Assembly: GCF_000176035.2 (NCBI RefSeq)
Contig: NC_015675.1
Location: 4,406,001 to 4,470,000, forward strand
Source: Mesorhizobium opportunistum WSM2075
Lineage (GTDB): Bacteria > Pseudomonadota > Alphaproteobacteria > Rhizobiales > Rhizobiaceae
Direction: 5' to 3'
Length of the DNA stretch: 64,000 nucleotides
Shown here: piece after piece, positions 55,208 to 63,060 of the stretch
Numbering within the stretch: the stretch's first letter is position 1
How the letters are laid out: each line of letters begins with the position of its first letter
Made by a program: the position numbers and the translations under genes
The notes under the pieces: generated by a model
The model's database searches: none
Seen by the model: only the letters and a program-made list of their open reading frames with translations
What the model was told of the DNA's origin: nothing

Positions 55208-56071
55208 ATGCCTCTGAAGTTCATCAAACCGATGGAACCCGAGCTGGTCGACACGCCACCGCAAGGCGACGAATGGCTCCATGAGATCAAATTTGACGGG
55301 TATCGCACCCAGATTATCAAGGATGAAGACGGGATCCGTCTGTTCACCAAGAACGGTTACGACTGGACCGGCCGCTATATCGAACTTGCCGGAGAGGCGG
55401 AGGCGATCGAGGCCGAAAGTTTCATCATCGATGGCGAGACGATCACAGTCAACGAGGCCGGCTTGTCCGACTTCCCCGCCCTGCAATCAGCCGTCACCCG
55501 CCGGAAGCCGTCGCGCGACCTCTATCTGGTGGCGTTCGATCTCCTGCACCTGAACGGGCATGATTTGCGCAACATGCCGGTGGAAGACCGCCGCGAAATC
55601 CTGCAGGAATTGATACCAGCCGTCGGTCGCATTCAGGTCAGCAAAGCCATGCCCGGCACCGGGGCCGCAGTTTATAGCCGGGTGGACAGGGCAGGGCTGG
55701 AGGGCATGGTCTCAAAGCGTAAGGACAGCGTCTACCGCAGCGGCCCGACGATGAACTGGCGCAAGATCAAGTGCTATACCGAAAAAGAAATGGACATCAT
55801 CGGGGTGCAGCGCGAGGCAGGTAAGCCCGCAATGGTGCTCATGGCCGACAAGGGTCAATATGCCGGCGGCGCTTTCGTTGCCTTCAAAGCCGACAAGCGT
55901 CAGCGACTATGGGATCGCGTGCAAGGGAAAGTCGGCGGGCCGCCGCCTATCGGTCTCAAGAAGGAAAAGGCCGAATGGCTGAAGCCTGGTCTCGTCGGTC
56001 GCGTGCGGTTCCTGAAGGGAGAGGAAAAGCTCCGCCACGCCAAGCTGCTAGATTTCAGGGAGGAAACTTAG
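55208..56071 (+). CDS. ATP-dependent DNA ligase, stand-alone LigD-type ligase domain
   Basis: A 287-residue ligase. The adenylation motif I is EIKFDGYR (26-33) with nucleophile Lys28, motif III is VAFDLLHLNG, motif IV is GLEGMVSKRKDSVYRSG, motif V contains WRKIK, and an OB-fold C-terminal half follows. It lacks the polymerase and nuclease domains of full LigD. Such ligases act with Ku in bacterial end joining; no ku gene is in the window. It is divergent from the zinc-ribbon gene across a palindromic ttccggaa region, and a GGAAC-N18-TT site (from 55159) faces it, weaker than other EcfG-type sites here. Confidence 0.9.
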   Translation: MPLKFIKPMEPELVDTPPQGDEWLHEIKFDGYRTQIIKDEDGIRLFTKNGYDWTGRYIELAGEAEAIEAESFIIDGETITVNEAGLSDFPALQSAVTRRKPSRDLYLVAFDLLHLNGHDLRNMPVEDRREILQELIPAVGRIQVSKAMPGTGAAVYSRVDRAGLEGMVSKRKDSVYRSGPTMNWRKIKCYTEKEMDIIGVQREAGKPAMVLMADKGQYAGGAFVAFKADKRQRLWDRVQGKVGGPPPIGLKKEKAEWLKPGLVGRVRFLKGEEKLRHAKLLDFREET

Positions 56072-56295
56072 GGGGATGTGACCTTTGGAAGGCGACGAGA
56101 CATAACTGCTTCGAGCAATTCGCGTTCGTTGGTGTGAGCATTTCGAAAAATCCCAACTACCATCGATGCTAATATCGCAGCGTCTCGGCTTAGGGGATCG
56201 AGATTTTCGGCGGCGCAAACCCTGTCGAAGACACGTTGGCAAACAGCCAGATCGTAAGGGCTGATGCAGGTTCTAAAGCCACGCTGGTTCAACAT
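56068..56295 (-). CDS. Small hypothetical helical protein
   Basis: A 75-residue protein, MLNQRGFRTCISPYDLAVCQRVFDRVCAAENLDPLSRDAAILASMVVGIFRNAHTNERELLEAVMS. The pattern of F/L-x2-(V/A)FD...A-x3-ASMVVGIFRNG-like helix is seen in many short rhizobial proteins with no known role. It overlaps the ligase gene end by four bases convergently. A perfect EcfG-type promoter lies 53 bases upstream of the start. Confidence 0.7.
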   Translation of the reverse strand: MLNQRGFRTCISPYDLAVCQRVFDRVCAAENLDPLSRDAAILASMVVGIFRNAHTNERELLEAVMSRRLPKVTSP

Positions 56296-56347
56296 ACGCG
56301 AACCTCAGCCCCGCCTCAGTGCGGCGGCGGCGTTATATGATCCCATC

Positions 56348-56372
56348 AACGCTCAGTCGCTGAGCGTGTTCC
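56348..56372 (-). promoter_or_regulatory. EcfG-type general stress promoter
   Basis: On the minus strand GGAAC (56372-56368), 16 bases, CGTT (56351-56348), facing the gene starting at 56295. Confidence 0.75.
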
Positions 56373-56501
56373 CCGCTGAGAGGGTTGGTTGATTTCGTAC
56401 AAAATGAGCGGCGGTTTTGCCGGGCGCGGTTGCCGCGCCGACAAGTTCAGGAATATAGTCCTCAAGTCGCGGCGATCACCCTCAAACGGAGTTCGCCACC
56501 A

Positions 56502-56861
56502 ATGGCCAGATCAAAACCTTCCAAGCAATTATCGCAGGCTGAAATCGAGCGCTTTCTGGCGGCTGCGGAAGCCCTTCACTTGAGCATCATAAAGCCGTTC
56601 ATATCGCCACACTGCGACCACTACAGGCAGACGCGTGTCTTGCATGAGGCGCTGTTGAAAGCCGTGCGGGAAGTGACCGGCAAGGAAGTCGAGTTCATCC
56701 GGTGGAACACCACGGGACCGTGCTGCCCCCTAAGGCTGGGCGGTAGCGGCGGAGATCGATCAGCCGAACCTGCAGATCTGACAATGCCCGCGATGCGCGT
56801 AGCGACGGCATCAAGTCCGCCGTCGCAAATTCTCGTCAAGCGTCCGAGGGCTGTCGATTAG
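56502..56861 (+). CDS. Small hypothetical protein
   Basis: A 119-residue product, MARSKPSKQLSQAEIERFLAAAEALHLSIIKPFI, then HYRQTRVLHEALLKAVREVTGKEVEFIRWNTTG. The first 75 residues look like a genuine helical domain. The Pro/Ser/Arg-rich remainder is doubtful and may be read-through. The family is not recognised. Confidence 0.5.
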   Translation: MARSKPSKQLSQAEIERFLAAAEALHLSIIKPFISPHCDHYRQTRVLHEALLKAVREVTGKEVEFIRWNTTGPCCPLRLGGSGGDRSAEPADLTMPAMRVATASSPPSQILVKRPRAVD

Positions 56862-56877
56862 GAATCGGCAAGATGCG

Positions 56878-56902
56878 GGAACAGAGTTCAGACGCCGACG
56901 TT
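56878..56902 (+). promoter_or_regulatory. EcfG-type general stress promoter
   Basis: GGAAC (56878-56882), 16 bases, CGTT (56899-56902), 50 bases before the exported protein start at 56952. Confidence 0.8.
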
Positions 56903-56951
56903 TTTTCCCCAGGTCACGCGATTTGCGCGTGTAGAACTAACGGAGGAAAAA

Positions 56952-57236
56952 ATGAGCATCAAAATGCTTACGATGGGCGCGATGGCGCTCGCAATTATGA
57001 CGGGCTCAGCGCTGGCAGGCAGCAACACCACCTCCGCGCTCGATGATCCTGCAACGATGTCACCTTTCTTCACGGATGCCGGCATGAAAACCTTGAGGTC
57101 GGAAGCGGATTTCAAGACCGCATGGATGTCCATGAAGCCGGATGAAAAAACGGCGGTGCTGAAAGACTGCGGCGACACCACGCTCAACAAGTCGCACGCG
57201 GATTTCTGCGCCATGGCGAAGAAGATGGGCGGCTAA
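56952..57236 (+). CDS. Small periplasmic protein, stress-promoter driven
   Basis: A 94-residue product with a signal peptide (MLTMGAMALAIMTGSALAG, cleavage near 22) and a mature part ending in an amphipathic helix with two cysteines (LKDCGDTTLNKSHADFCAMAKKMGG) that could form a disulphide. The ATG follows cggaggaaaaa. A perfect EcfG-type promoter upstream and a clean terminator downstream make it a monocistronic stress gene. The function is unknown. Confidence 0.85.
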   Translation: MSIKMLTMGAMALAIMTGSALAGSNTTSALDDPATMSPFFTDAGMKTLRSEADFKTAWMSMKPDEKTAVLKDCGDTTLNKSHADFCAMAKKMGG

Positions 57237-57273
57237 GAATAACCGCTCTAGGCATAGTTCCCGAAACGTATTT

Positions 57274-57302
57274 GGCCCGTCCCTTAGGCACGGGCCTTTT
57301 TC
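57274..57302 (+). terminator. Rho-independent terminator
   Basis: ggcccgt (57274-57280), nine-base loop, acgggcc (57290-57296), then six T residues, 38 bases past the periplasmic gene stop. Confidence 0.9.
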
Positions 57303-57604
57303 TGCAGGCCATTCCCTTGCGAGCCATGTTGGTAAGGGCTCCCGTCGGTCTCGCTTTCCTCGTCAATCATCCGGAGTCTCCAGCCACTCACGCAGGACGA
57401 TCTGAATGAGATCCGACGGCCGATTTTCATTTCGGCGGCAATGGAGTTCAGTGCTTCCTCCGTGGCTGGCTCTAGCGGGAGGCCTGCGACGTTCCGGAGC
57501 ATCAATGCAGCCCCGCCGAAGATGATCTGAAGATCCGTCCGAGACATGTCGGCGATGCTATCGGCGGCGTTCTCAAGCTCCTTGGCGACGGAAAGGCGCG
57601 TCAT
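57284..57604 (-). CDS. Small hypothetical protein
   Basis: A 106-codon frame from ATG 57604 (ribosome site gaggaac): MTRLSVAKELENAADSIADMSRTDLQIIFGGAALMLRNVAGLPLEPATEEALNSIAAEMKIGR, after which the sequence becomes Ser/Arg-rich and runs into the convergent terminator, so the true end is probably lost. The first 64 residues look like a well-formed helical protein. The family is not recognised. Confidence 0.5.
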   Translation of the reverse strand: MTRLSVAKELENAADSIADMSRTDLQIIFGGAALMLRNVAGLPLEPATEEALNSIAAEMKIGRRISFRSSCVSGWRLRMIDEESETDGSPYQHGSQGNGLQKKARA

Positions 57605-57838
57605 TCCGTGTTCCTCGGCTCGATGATGGCGGAAACAAGCGAGGAAGGTGGCGCTGGTTAGGGCACGGCAGCGCGTTGAGTTGGATGACGCAATTTGGCC
57701 CGCTGCCTCACGGTGGCGGGCTTCCCTGTCTCTAGATAGGGTGCCTCCGACAAAATATGTGGTCATCACGTGAGTGCGGGGAGGGCGCTACGTCGCAGCC
57801 ACGGACGTGATCCGTTGTCGAGCTCCCCCCGCCGCCAA

Positions 57839-57976
57839 GACGGAACGGGCATGGGGCCTCAAGTAGCCCGTTCAATCATCGGGTCGCATGGTGGGCGCAT
57901 GTGGGCGATCGGTTCCCACGGGCGCAGTGCAACCTTTCACCTAAGCCTACCCTTCGCGATTTCAGGTCATGATTAG
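57839..57976 (+). pseudogene. C-terminal remnant of a sensor histidine kinase
   Basis: GTGMGPQVARSIIGSHGGRMWAIGSHGRSATFHLSLPFA is the end of a HATPase domain, where intact kinases read GTGMGL-(A/S)-x-RSI-IE-x-HGG-x-(L/I)WA...G-ATF-x-F-x-LP. Nothing of the dimerisation or N-box region precedes it except a corrupted F-box-like stretch. Confidence 0.7.
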
Positions 57977-58251
57977 CCAGCCGGTGTGCAGCGGTTGGCA
58001 ATGAGTCCGCTTTCTTCCCACGCTCATTATCATTAGCGTCGGTGGCGGTCTCGCGTCGGGATGCTCGAAGCCGAGTGGTCACGACAGAACAAACGAGGCG
58101 TAGTATATTGGTCTGCACATTCGAGCCGGCGCACACCTTGGCTTTGAAATCCAGCCGCAATAGACCTCGGTTGTTTACGAGCCATGTGCAGGACCGACAA
58201 CCTCGGCGTTCCCTAGCGTAGTAGCGACGGATAGGGCCGGATATAAATCGG

Positions 58252-58530
58252 ATGATGGATCGGGCAGATACATAAGTAAAATCAGCTAGTTACGAGCTTC
58301 TGTGTGCAAAAATCGCACACGAAAGTTCTGCTTCTCTTCTTTTTTCGCTCCCACGATGGAGCCGCCGATAGCCCTTTTGGGATGCTCTTGTGCCGACGGC
58401 ATTCGCCTCCCCAATGCGGCTGTTCGCCGGATTTCCGTCGAACCTCATTGTCCCGCTCCAAGTGTCCAGCTGTGCAGCTTGACCGGCTCAATGAAAGCTT
58501 TTCGAACGTTCAGGGATGGCGCGCGTGAAT
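58252..58530. repeat. Dispersed repeat, copy 2 (partner at about 22927)
   Basis: It shares the gtgtgcaaaaatcgcacac inverted repeat and the following block of 25 bases exactly with 22977-23021, plus the flanks gatggatcgggcagat and gagccgccga, and ends with gaaagcttttcgaa near 58505. The stretch from 57980 to 59016 otherwise holds no gene I can support. Confidence 0.75.
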
Positions 58531-59016
58531 ACACAGCCAAGCGTCACGAGGGGCTGCTATGGGATCATGTCACACGGCGTGGTCAAGCAGCGCGTGGAGC
58601 TTGTGAATTCGATCCGCTATCCGGCCAGAAGCATCTACACAAGCGAGAGGTTGCCGGCTTAGCGGATCGCCTTCCTCATTCCAGCGGCCGCGAAGAACAG
58701 CCAGCCAATGACATGTCGGAAGAAATAGATGCACGAGCCCCAAATCGCTAAGCATCGCAACCACGAATAGCTTCTCACCGGAAGAAACATCCTTCACGAA
58801 GCATGGGGGCGACAGGCATAAATCCAACCATAGTGAAGGCCCAGCTACCCCCCATTGTCGGGATGACGTTACGAACCGCAGTGCCGCACAGAGCAGCAGC
58901 CCTTAGCCGGCCGTTCTACGCCCCGTCTGCATCGTTTCATAAGCGTGATGCTCGAACTGGCTCCGGGCGTTCTCGTGCCGCGTCAGGAACAGAGTTGCTC
59001 GCGAAGGGCGAAGACG

Positions 59017-59079
59017 AACTGCTACCTGACGGCGGCAGAGGCCATTGAGTTCGGCCTTATCTCGGAAATCCTCGATTGA
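59017..59079 (+). pseudogene. Possible 3' remnant of clpP
   Basis: A short frame reads YLTAAEAIEFGLISEILD followed by a stop, matching the last conserved segment of ClpP protease subunits (x-(F/Y)-(L/M)-(T/S)A-x-EA-x-(E/D)-(F/Y)GL(I/V)-x-x-(I/V)L). Upstream sequence does not continue the family. The similarity is only 18 residues long. Confidence 0.4.
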
Positions 59080-59108
59080 AGCCCTGCCGCAAACCGGAGC
59101 GCCGCTCA

Positions 59109-59435
59109 TCAATCGCCCTCCTGTTTGCGATGGCGGTGTTTTTCGATTTCCTCGGGCTCTTCATCGTCGATGCTGGTGATGTTGGAAGCATTGTGATCTG
59201 ATCGCAGGATCTCGTCCAGTTTGGCATGGATGGCCTGGGTATCGCGGTGCTCTGCTCGCTGAATGAACAGCGTCATGGCCCAGGTGAACAAGGTGGCCGC
59301 TCCATGCCAGTCCAGGCTCTGTCGCTCGAAGATCATCCAAAGCACCGCATAGACCAACAAGATCAGGAATGCCGCGGGACGAGAGGTCAATGTGCCGATT
59401 GAGGTAAGCACGCGGGTGACGGGATGGTTGGTCAT
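59109..59435 (-). CDS. Low-affinity iron permease family small membrane protein
   Basis: A 108-residue protein. A short N-terminal region (NHPVTRVLTSIGTLTSRPAAFL) leads into two transmembrane helices (about 19-36 and 46-62) and the family motif FIQRAEHRDTQAIHAKLDEILR, then an acidic tail. The FLIQ-x2-(Q/E)-x-RD(T/S)-x-A-(L/I)H-x-KLDEL motif is typical of the iron-permease-like family, whose transport role is not established. An alternative start at 59492 is in frame. It follows the DUF2269 gene on the same strand. Confidence 0.75.
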   Translation of the reverse strand: MTNHPVTRVLTSIGTLTSRPAAFLILLVYAVLWMIFERQSLDWHGAATLFTWAMTLFIQRAEHRDTQAIHAKLDEILRSDHNASNITSIDDEEPEEIEKHRHRKQEGD

Positions 59436-59549
59436 CCCAAAGAACTTGCGGCGGCGAGCCTTGTTCCCGAGCGCAGTACATTGCGCCGCCATGAGCCTGC
59501 CAGGCGCGACAGGCTAGTTGACAGGATGATGGTTGCCGATCGTGCCTAG

Positions 59550-60032
59550 CTACAACGCTGGCCATGCGATTGCCGGGCGCGCAATCATCAGCCAGAAAAT
59601 GGCGAGGACCGCGCCGAAAGCCGGGAAGCCGAAGACAAACCAGCGTCTGAACAGTTGATTGTAGCGCTCGGGCGGGGCCTGGTTGGATAGGGCGGCCTGT
59701 GTCGCCAGATTTCGCATCTCGATCTGCATCCACACGACAGGCAGCCAGAACACGCCGGTTGCGATGTAAAGCAGGATCGAGAGGACGATCCAGCCTTCGG
59801 ACAGTGAATACCCCGCAAGCCAGGCAAGGCCTAGTCCGGTCAGAGGTTGTGCGACAACCGCCGTAGCCGTGAACAGGAAATCAGCCAGGACGACAATGCG
59901 GGCGACGGCGGCGATCGTCGCGGCGTTTCCGGTCCGGTGTGCCATAAGCATGAAAAACGCGATGCCGGCGCCAGTCCCGAGCAGCACAGCCGCACCGATG
60001 ACGTGCAGGTATTTGAGCACAAAGTACATCAT
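59550..60032 (-). CDS. DUF2269 family membrane protein
   Basis: A 160-residue inner-membrane protein with four helices, beginning MMYFVLKYLHVIGAAVLLGTGAGIAFFMLMAHRTG, the typical DUF2269 start. The end has WFVFGFPAFGAVLAIFWLMI. ATG 60032 overlaps the stop of the upstream SDR fusion gene (TGATG) and has a ggagga ribosome site inside that gene, so the two are translationally coupled. In other bacteria DUF2269 genes also accompany SDR/DoxX fusions. Confidence 0.85.
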   Translation of the reverse strand: MMYFVLKYLHVIGAAVLLGTGAGIAFFMLMAHRTGNAATIAAVARIVVLADFLFTATAVVAQPLTGLGLAWLAGYSLSEGWIVLSILLYIATGVFWLPVVWMQIEMRNLATQAALSNQAPPERYNQLFRRWFVFGFPAFGAVLAIFWLMIARPAIAWPAL

Positions 60033-61318
60033 CAGCGTTCCTCCAGAATGGCCAGCGCTGCAAAATGCAAAACGAGGATCGGGAAGATTTTCAACAGCGG
60101 CCCGAGTGGCTCGTACCAAAGATCCGGCCGCAGAATGCTCCCAGCGATCGCATAGAAAAGCGTTACCGCGATAGCGCCGAAAAGACCAAGCCGGCTGGTT
60201 GGACGCCAAGCGATAAACGCCCCCACGACCATGTCAGCCAGCGCGCCGGCGACGACCGCCGGTTCGGCCAAGGCGCCGGCAGCAGTGCCAATCAGCAAGT
60301 CAACTCCGCTGCGCCAGCCGGCGGTGAGGGAAATGATACCGGTCAAAATCCAGAAGAGCGGCAAAACGACAAACAGCGCCGGCTTCACAAAGTAAAGACC
60401 GGCGAACCATCGCTCCTGCACCGTCGCAGGATTTAGACATAGCGCGGCTGTAAGACTAGATGGCTGAATGGCGGTCACCCTCATCCACGGCTGGGGATCG
60501 CCGACAGCGCCACGCGTGATCTCTTTTGCAGCATTGGTGCGCATCGGCGGGCGCCAGCCTAGCTGAGCCGCGGCATCCCCCAACCTGTACAAGGTAGCTG
60601 CGGTCCAATTGGGCAAGATGAACTCTTGAGCACTGCTCCATCCGAACCAGCGGCGATAGCAACCCACGACCTCTCTCATCGAAAGCGCCTCGGGCCCAGC
60701 CAGATCAAGTGTGAGGCGCGATGGACTGCCGGGTTCGAGGAAAAAGAGAACGGTGGAGATCACGTCATCGAGCTGAACGACCTGGAGCCGGCCCGTGTCG
60801 GGCATCACAGGCAAGAGCGGCAAAGCCGCGAGGCCGCGAAAAAGCGCACTGGCGCCGAAAGCCGGCCTTCCCAGAACTACCGATGGGCGCAGGATCACCC
60901 AGTCAAGACTGCGCGCCATCAATGCTTCATCGCCGGCGAGCTTGCTGATGGAAAAGGCGGACGGCTGCTGGCGATCGACCCCGATGGCGGAAAAGTGGAT
61001 AACCTTGTTCACATCTGCCTGCTCACACGCGATGAAGAGAGCCGAGGCGCCGGTCGAATGGACATGCCGGGTGTTTTCCCGGGCACTATCCTGCAGAACG
61101 CCGGCACAGTTTACGACGGCGTCCACACCGGCCAGATAGGGCGTCCAATCCTCAGGTCGCAAGGCCCGCGCCATATCCAGAGAAATTGTTGGGATATCCG
61201 GGTGGACGCCAGTACCTGGGCGGTGAAGCACGCGAACTACCTCATGTTCCTCACCTGTCAGGCGCGCGCAAAGCGCGTCCCCAATCAGACCCGACGCGCC
61301 GGTGACGAGAACTTTCAT
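60032..61318 (-). CDS. SDR (NDUFA9-like) domain fused to a DoxX-like membrane domain
   Basis: A 428-residue fusion. Residues 1-290 are an atypical short-chain dehydrogenase with the nucleotide-binding GASGLIGDAL near the N-terminus, the HFSAIGVDR strand and ISKLAGDEALMAR, as in NDUFA9-like oxidoreductases. Residues about 300-428 hold four transmembrane helices of the DoxX type (WFAGLYFVKPALFVVLPLFWILTGIISLTAGWRSG). The SDR half may use a membrane-associated quinone or lipid-like substrate, but that is inference. It is coupled to the DUF2269 gene. Confidence 0.88.
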   Translation of the reverse strand: MKVLVTGASGLIGDALCARLTGEEHEVVRVLHRPGTGVHPDIPTISLDMARALRPEDWTPYLAGVDAVVNCAGVLQDSARENTRHVHSTGASALFIACEQADVNKVIHFSAIGVDRQQPSAFSISKLAGDEALMARSLDWVILRPSVVLGRPAFGASALFRGLAALPLLPVMPDTGRLQVVQLDDVISTVLFFLEPGSPSRLTLDLAGPEALSMREVVGCYRRWFGWSSAQEFILPNWTAATLYRLGDAAAQLGWRPPMRTNAAKEITRGAVGDPQPWMRVTAIQPSSLTAALCLNPATVQERWFAGLYFVKPALFVVLPLFWILTGIISLTAGWRSGVDLLIGTAAGALAEPAVVAGALADMVVGAFIAWRPTSRLGLFGAIAVTLFYAIAGSILRPDLWYEPLGPLLKIFPILVLHFAALAILEER

Positions 61319-61490
61319 TCCTTCCTCCCGCCGTTCGCCGGCGCGTGCGCCTTCATAGACCCGGCCACCGCGCCGGAGAGAACTTGATCAAGGCCGAAGC
61401 CAGCAGTGTCACACCGGTGGAACAAGCTCCAGGCGACAATGCAGCGAAGAGTGGCCGGCGGTAGAGTGCGTTCGCATCTGCAGGTCTACT

Positions 61491-62423
61491 TCATCGACAT
61501 TTCGGCGCCGGCTTGGCGCAATCGCGCAGGTCGTTGTGAATGTGAGTTGCAGCCGTGGCGGCATGTCCGAACGAAACGGCAATTTGATTGAGCCCCTCCG
61601 CCACGTCACCGATGGCATAGAGCCCTGGCGTTGAAGTCTCAAGGTGCCGATTGACCAGGACATAGCCCTCTTCGTCACGGATAGCCCCGAGCGCAACCGC
61701 GAGTTCGGAGCGTACGTCGCAGCCCATGGAGGGGTACACCACATCAATGTTGCGCAGCGGGGCGCCCTCGGCCATGACGACATCGAACCCGGTTCGTCGA
61801 GGGATCAGGTCATCGACAGCGTCCCAGATTTCTACTCCGCCTGCCAATGCGACGTCGCGGGCAGCCTCGGAAACATCATCCGGGTGGTTGGCGAGCAAGG
61901 CAACTCGACTGCCATATTCCTTCAGGAACAGAGCCTCCCTGACGGCGAGATGCTCCGGGCCAACGACGCCGATGCGGCTGCCCCTGGCCTCATACGCATC
62001 GCAAACCGGGCATAGTCTGACAATGCCATCCGCGATCGCCTGCTGCAGTCCTTTAATCGAAGGTGCCTTGTCCACAATGCCCGTTGCCAGAATTACGCGC
62101 CTTGCTTGGACCATCCCGCAGGCCGTCGTCAGAAGAAAATATCCCTCGCGTTTTTCGGCGTGAGCTACGTAACCGTCGGCGACACTCGCCCCGTATAGAC
62201 GTGCTTGGGCTCGTAGGCGGCCGAGCAGTTCTTCCCCGTTGATGCCGTCGGGGAAGCCGGGACAGTTATGGCATTTTGGAATGAGCTTGGCACGCGCATC
62301 CCCCGCGTCGAATGAGATCACCGAACGCAGAAACCTGGCCAAATACGTGGCTGCGGCGAGCCCTGCTGGGCCGCCGCCGACGATAGCAACGTCAAAAATT
62401 TGTGAGCCGGAAGAACATGGCAT
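61491..62423 (-). CDS. Thioredoxin-reductase-like FAD/NAD(P)-dependent oxidoreductase
   Basis: A 310-residue flavoprotein. The FAD-binding motif is VAIVGGGPAGLAAATYLAR (12-30). A redox-active CPVCD occupies residues 138-142, where thioredoxin reductases have CATCD. The NAD(P) region is GVVGPEHLAVREALFLKEYGS, which lacks the full GxGxxA motif. The C-terminal FAD motif is TSTPGLYAIGDVAEGLNQ. ATG 62423 is preferred; the stress promoter at 62431-62455 would then give a nearly leaderless transcript. A partner thioredoxin is not adjacent. Confidence 0.88.
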   Translation of the reverse strand: MPCSSGSQIFDVAIVGGGPAGLAAATYLARFLRSVISFDAGDARAKLIPKCHNCPGFPDGINGEELLGRLRAQARLYGASVADGYVAHAEKREGYFLLTTACGMVQARRVILATGIVDKAPSIKGLQQAIADGIVRLCPVCDAYEARGSRIGVVGPEHLAVREALFLKEYGSRVALLANHPDDVSEAARDVALAGGVEIWDAVDDLIPRRTGFDVVMAEGAPLRNIDVVYPSMGCDVRSELAVALGAIRDEEGYVLVNRHLETSTPGLYAIGDVAEGLNQIAVSFGHAATAATHIHNDLRDCAKPAPKCR

Positions 62424-62430
62424 AGCGCCC

Positions 62431-62455
62431 AACCCACGCGAAACAACCTTGTTCC
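62431..62455 (-). promoter_or_regulatory. EcfG-type general stress promoter
   Basis: On the minus strand GGAAC (62455-62451), 16 bases, GGTT (62434-62431). The expected transcript start is within a few bases of the flavoprotein ATG at 62423. Confidence 0.6.
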
Positions 62456-62608
62456 ACGTGGTGTCGAATGGACACCCAACAAGAGCGAGCCTTGAACCGA
62501 GGCATAAACGTCGTAGCTGCCATCCCGTGAATACAGCGCCACCAGGAAAGTGAAGCCGTCATGGAACTTCGGATCACCGCCGTGCTTAATCTGGCGAAAG
62601 GGTCTGAG

Positions 62609-62893
62609 ATGAGCGCGACCAGAGAATCTTTTGAAAATTGGTTACAGGAGAACGTCGGCACCCTTCCTGGCAGAGAGGAAGTCAGCGTCACGGTGCTCGC
62701 CCAGCAATTCGAACAGGATGCCGAGGTGGCTGGTTACGGGCACGACGTAAGGGAGGACGAACTCGGAAACATCGAGGATGCTATCGAGCAAACGATAAAG
62801 AACGCCGCGGTGCAGAGCCTGAGATCCGAAGGGGACGATCTGGCGCCTGTGATGGACGCGCTGGAGGTCGATGATCCCAAGAGGGGGCCGTAG
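62609..62893 (+). CDS. Small hypothetical protein, DUF768-like
   Basis: A 94-residue acidic protein, MSATRESFENWLQENVG, then VSVTVLAQQFEQDAEVAGYGHDVREDELGNIEDAIEQTIKNA. The order F-x2-WL-x2-N, a central LA-x2-(F/C)-x2-DA-x3-G and an acidic (E/N)-x-(V/I)-(E/G)-(D/E)-x-I segment resembles the DUF768 proteins expanded in Mesorhizobium, but this is by eye. An in-frame ATG at 62561 could extend it. Confidence 0.55.
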   Translation: MSATRESFENWLQENVGTLPGREEVSVTVLAQQFEQDAEVAGYGHDVREDELGNIEDAIEQTIKNAAVQSLRSEGDDLAPVMDALEVDDPKRGP

Positions 62894-63005
62894 GCCCTAA
62901 CAACCGCCTTCCGTTCGCCTGACCAATCCCGCGGGAGGTGGCATAGCGAGGCCCGTCTCGTAATGGGCGCCAGGTCAATTCCGAGTTAGTTCCATGCACC
63001 GTAGA

Positions 63006-63030
63006 GGAACATTCCTGCCGCCAAGACGTT
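63006..63030 (+). promoter_or_regulatory. EcfG-type general stress promoter
   Basis: GGAAC (63006-63010), 16 bases, CGTT (63027-63030), 30 bases before the GTG start at 63061. Confidence 0.75.
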
Positions 63031-63060
63031 AGCTGAGTTCCTTCACACCGGTGCTGCTCC

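Noticed and set aside
22927..58530. The two dispersed repeat copies as attachment sites of a 35-kb integrated element
   Set aside because: No integrase, tRNA gene or relaxase is present, and the repeat is too diverged outside its core to be a recent target duplication.
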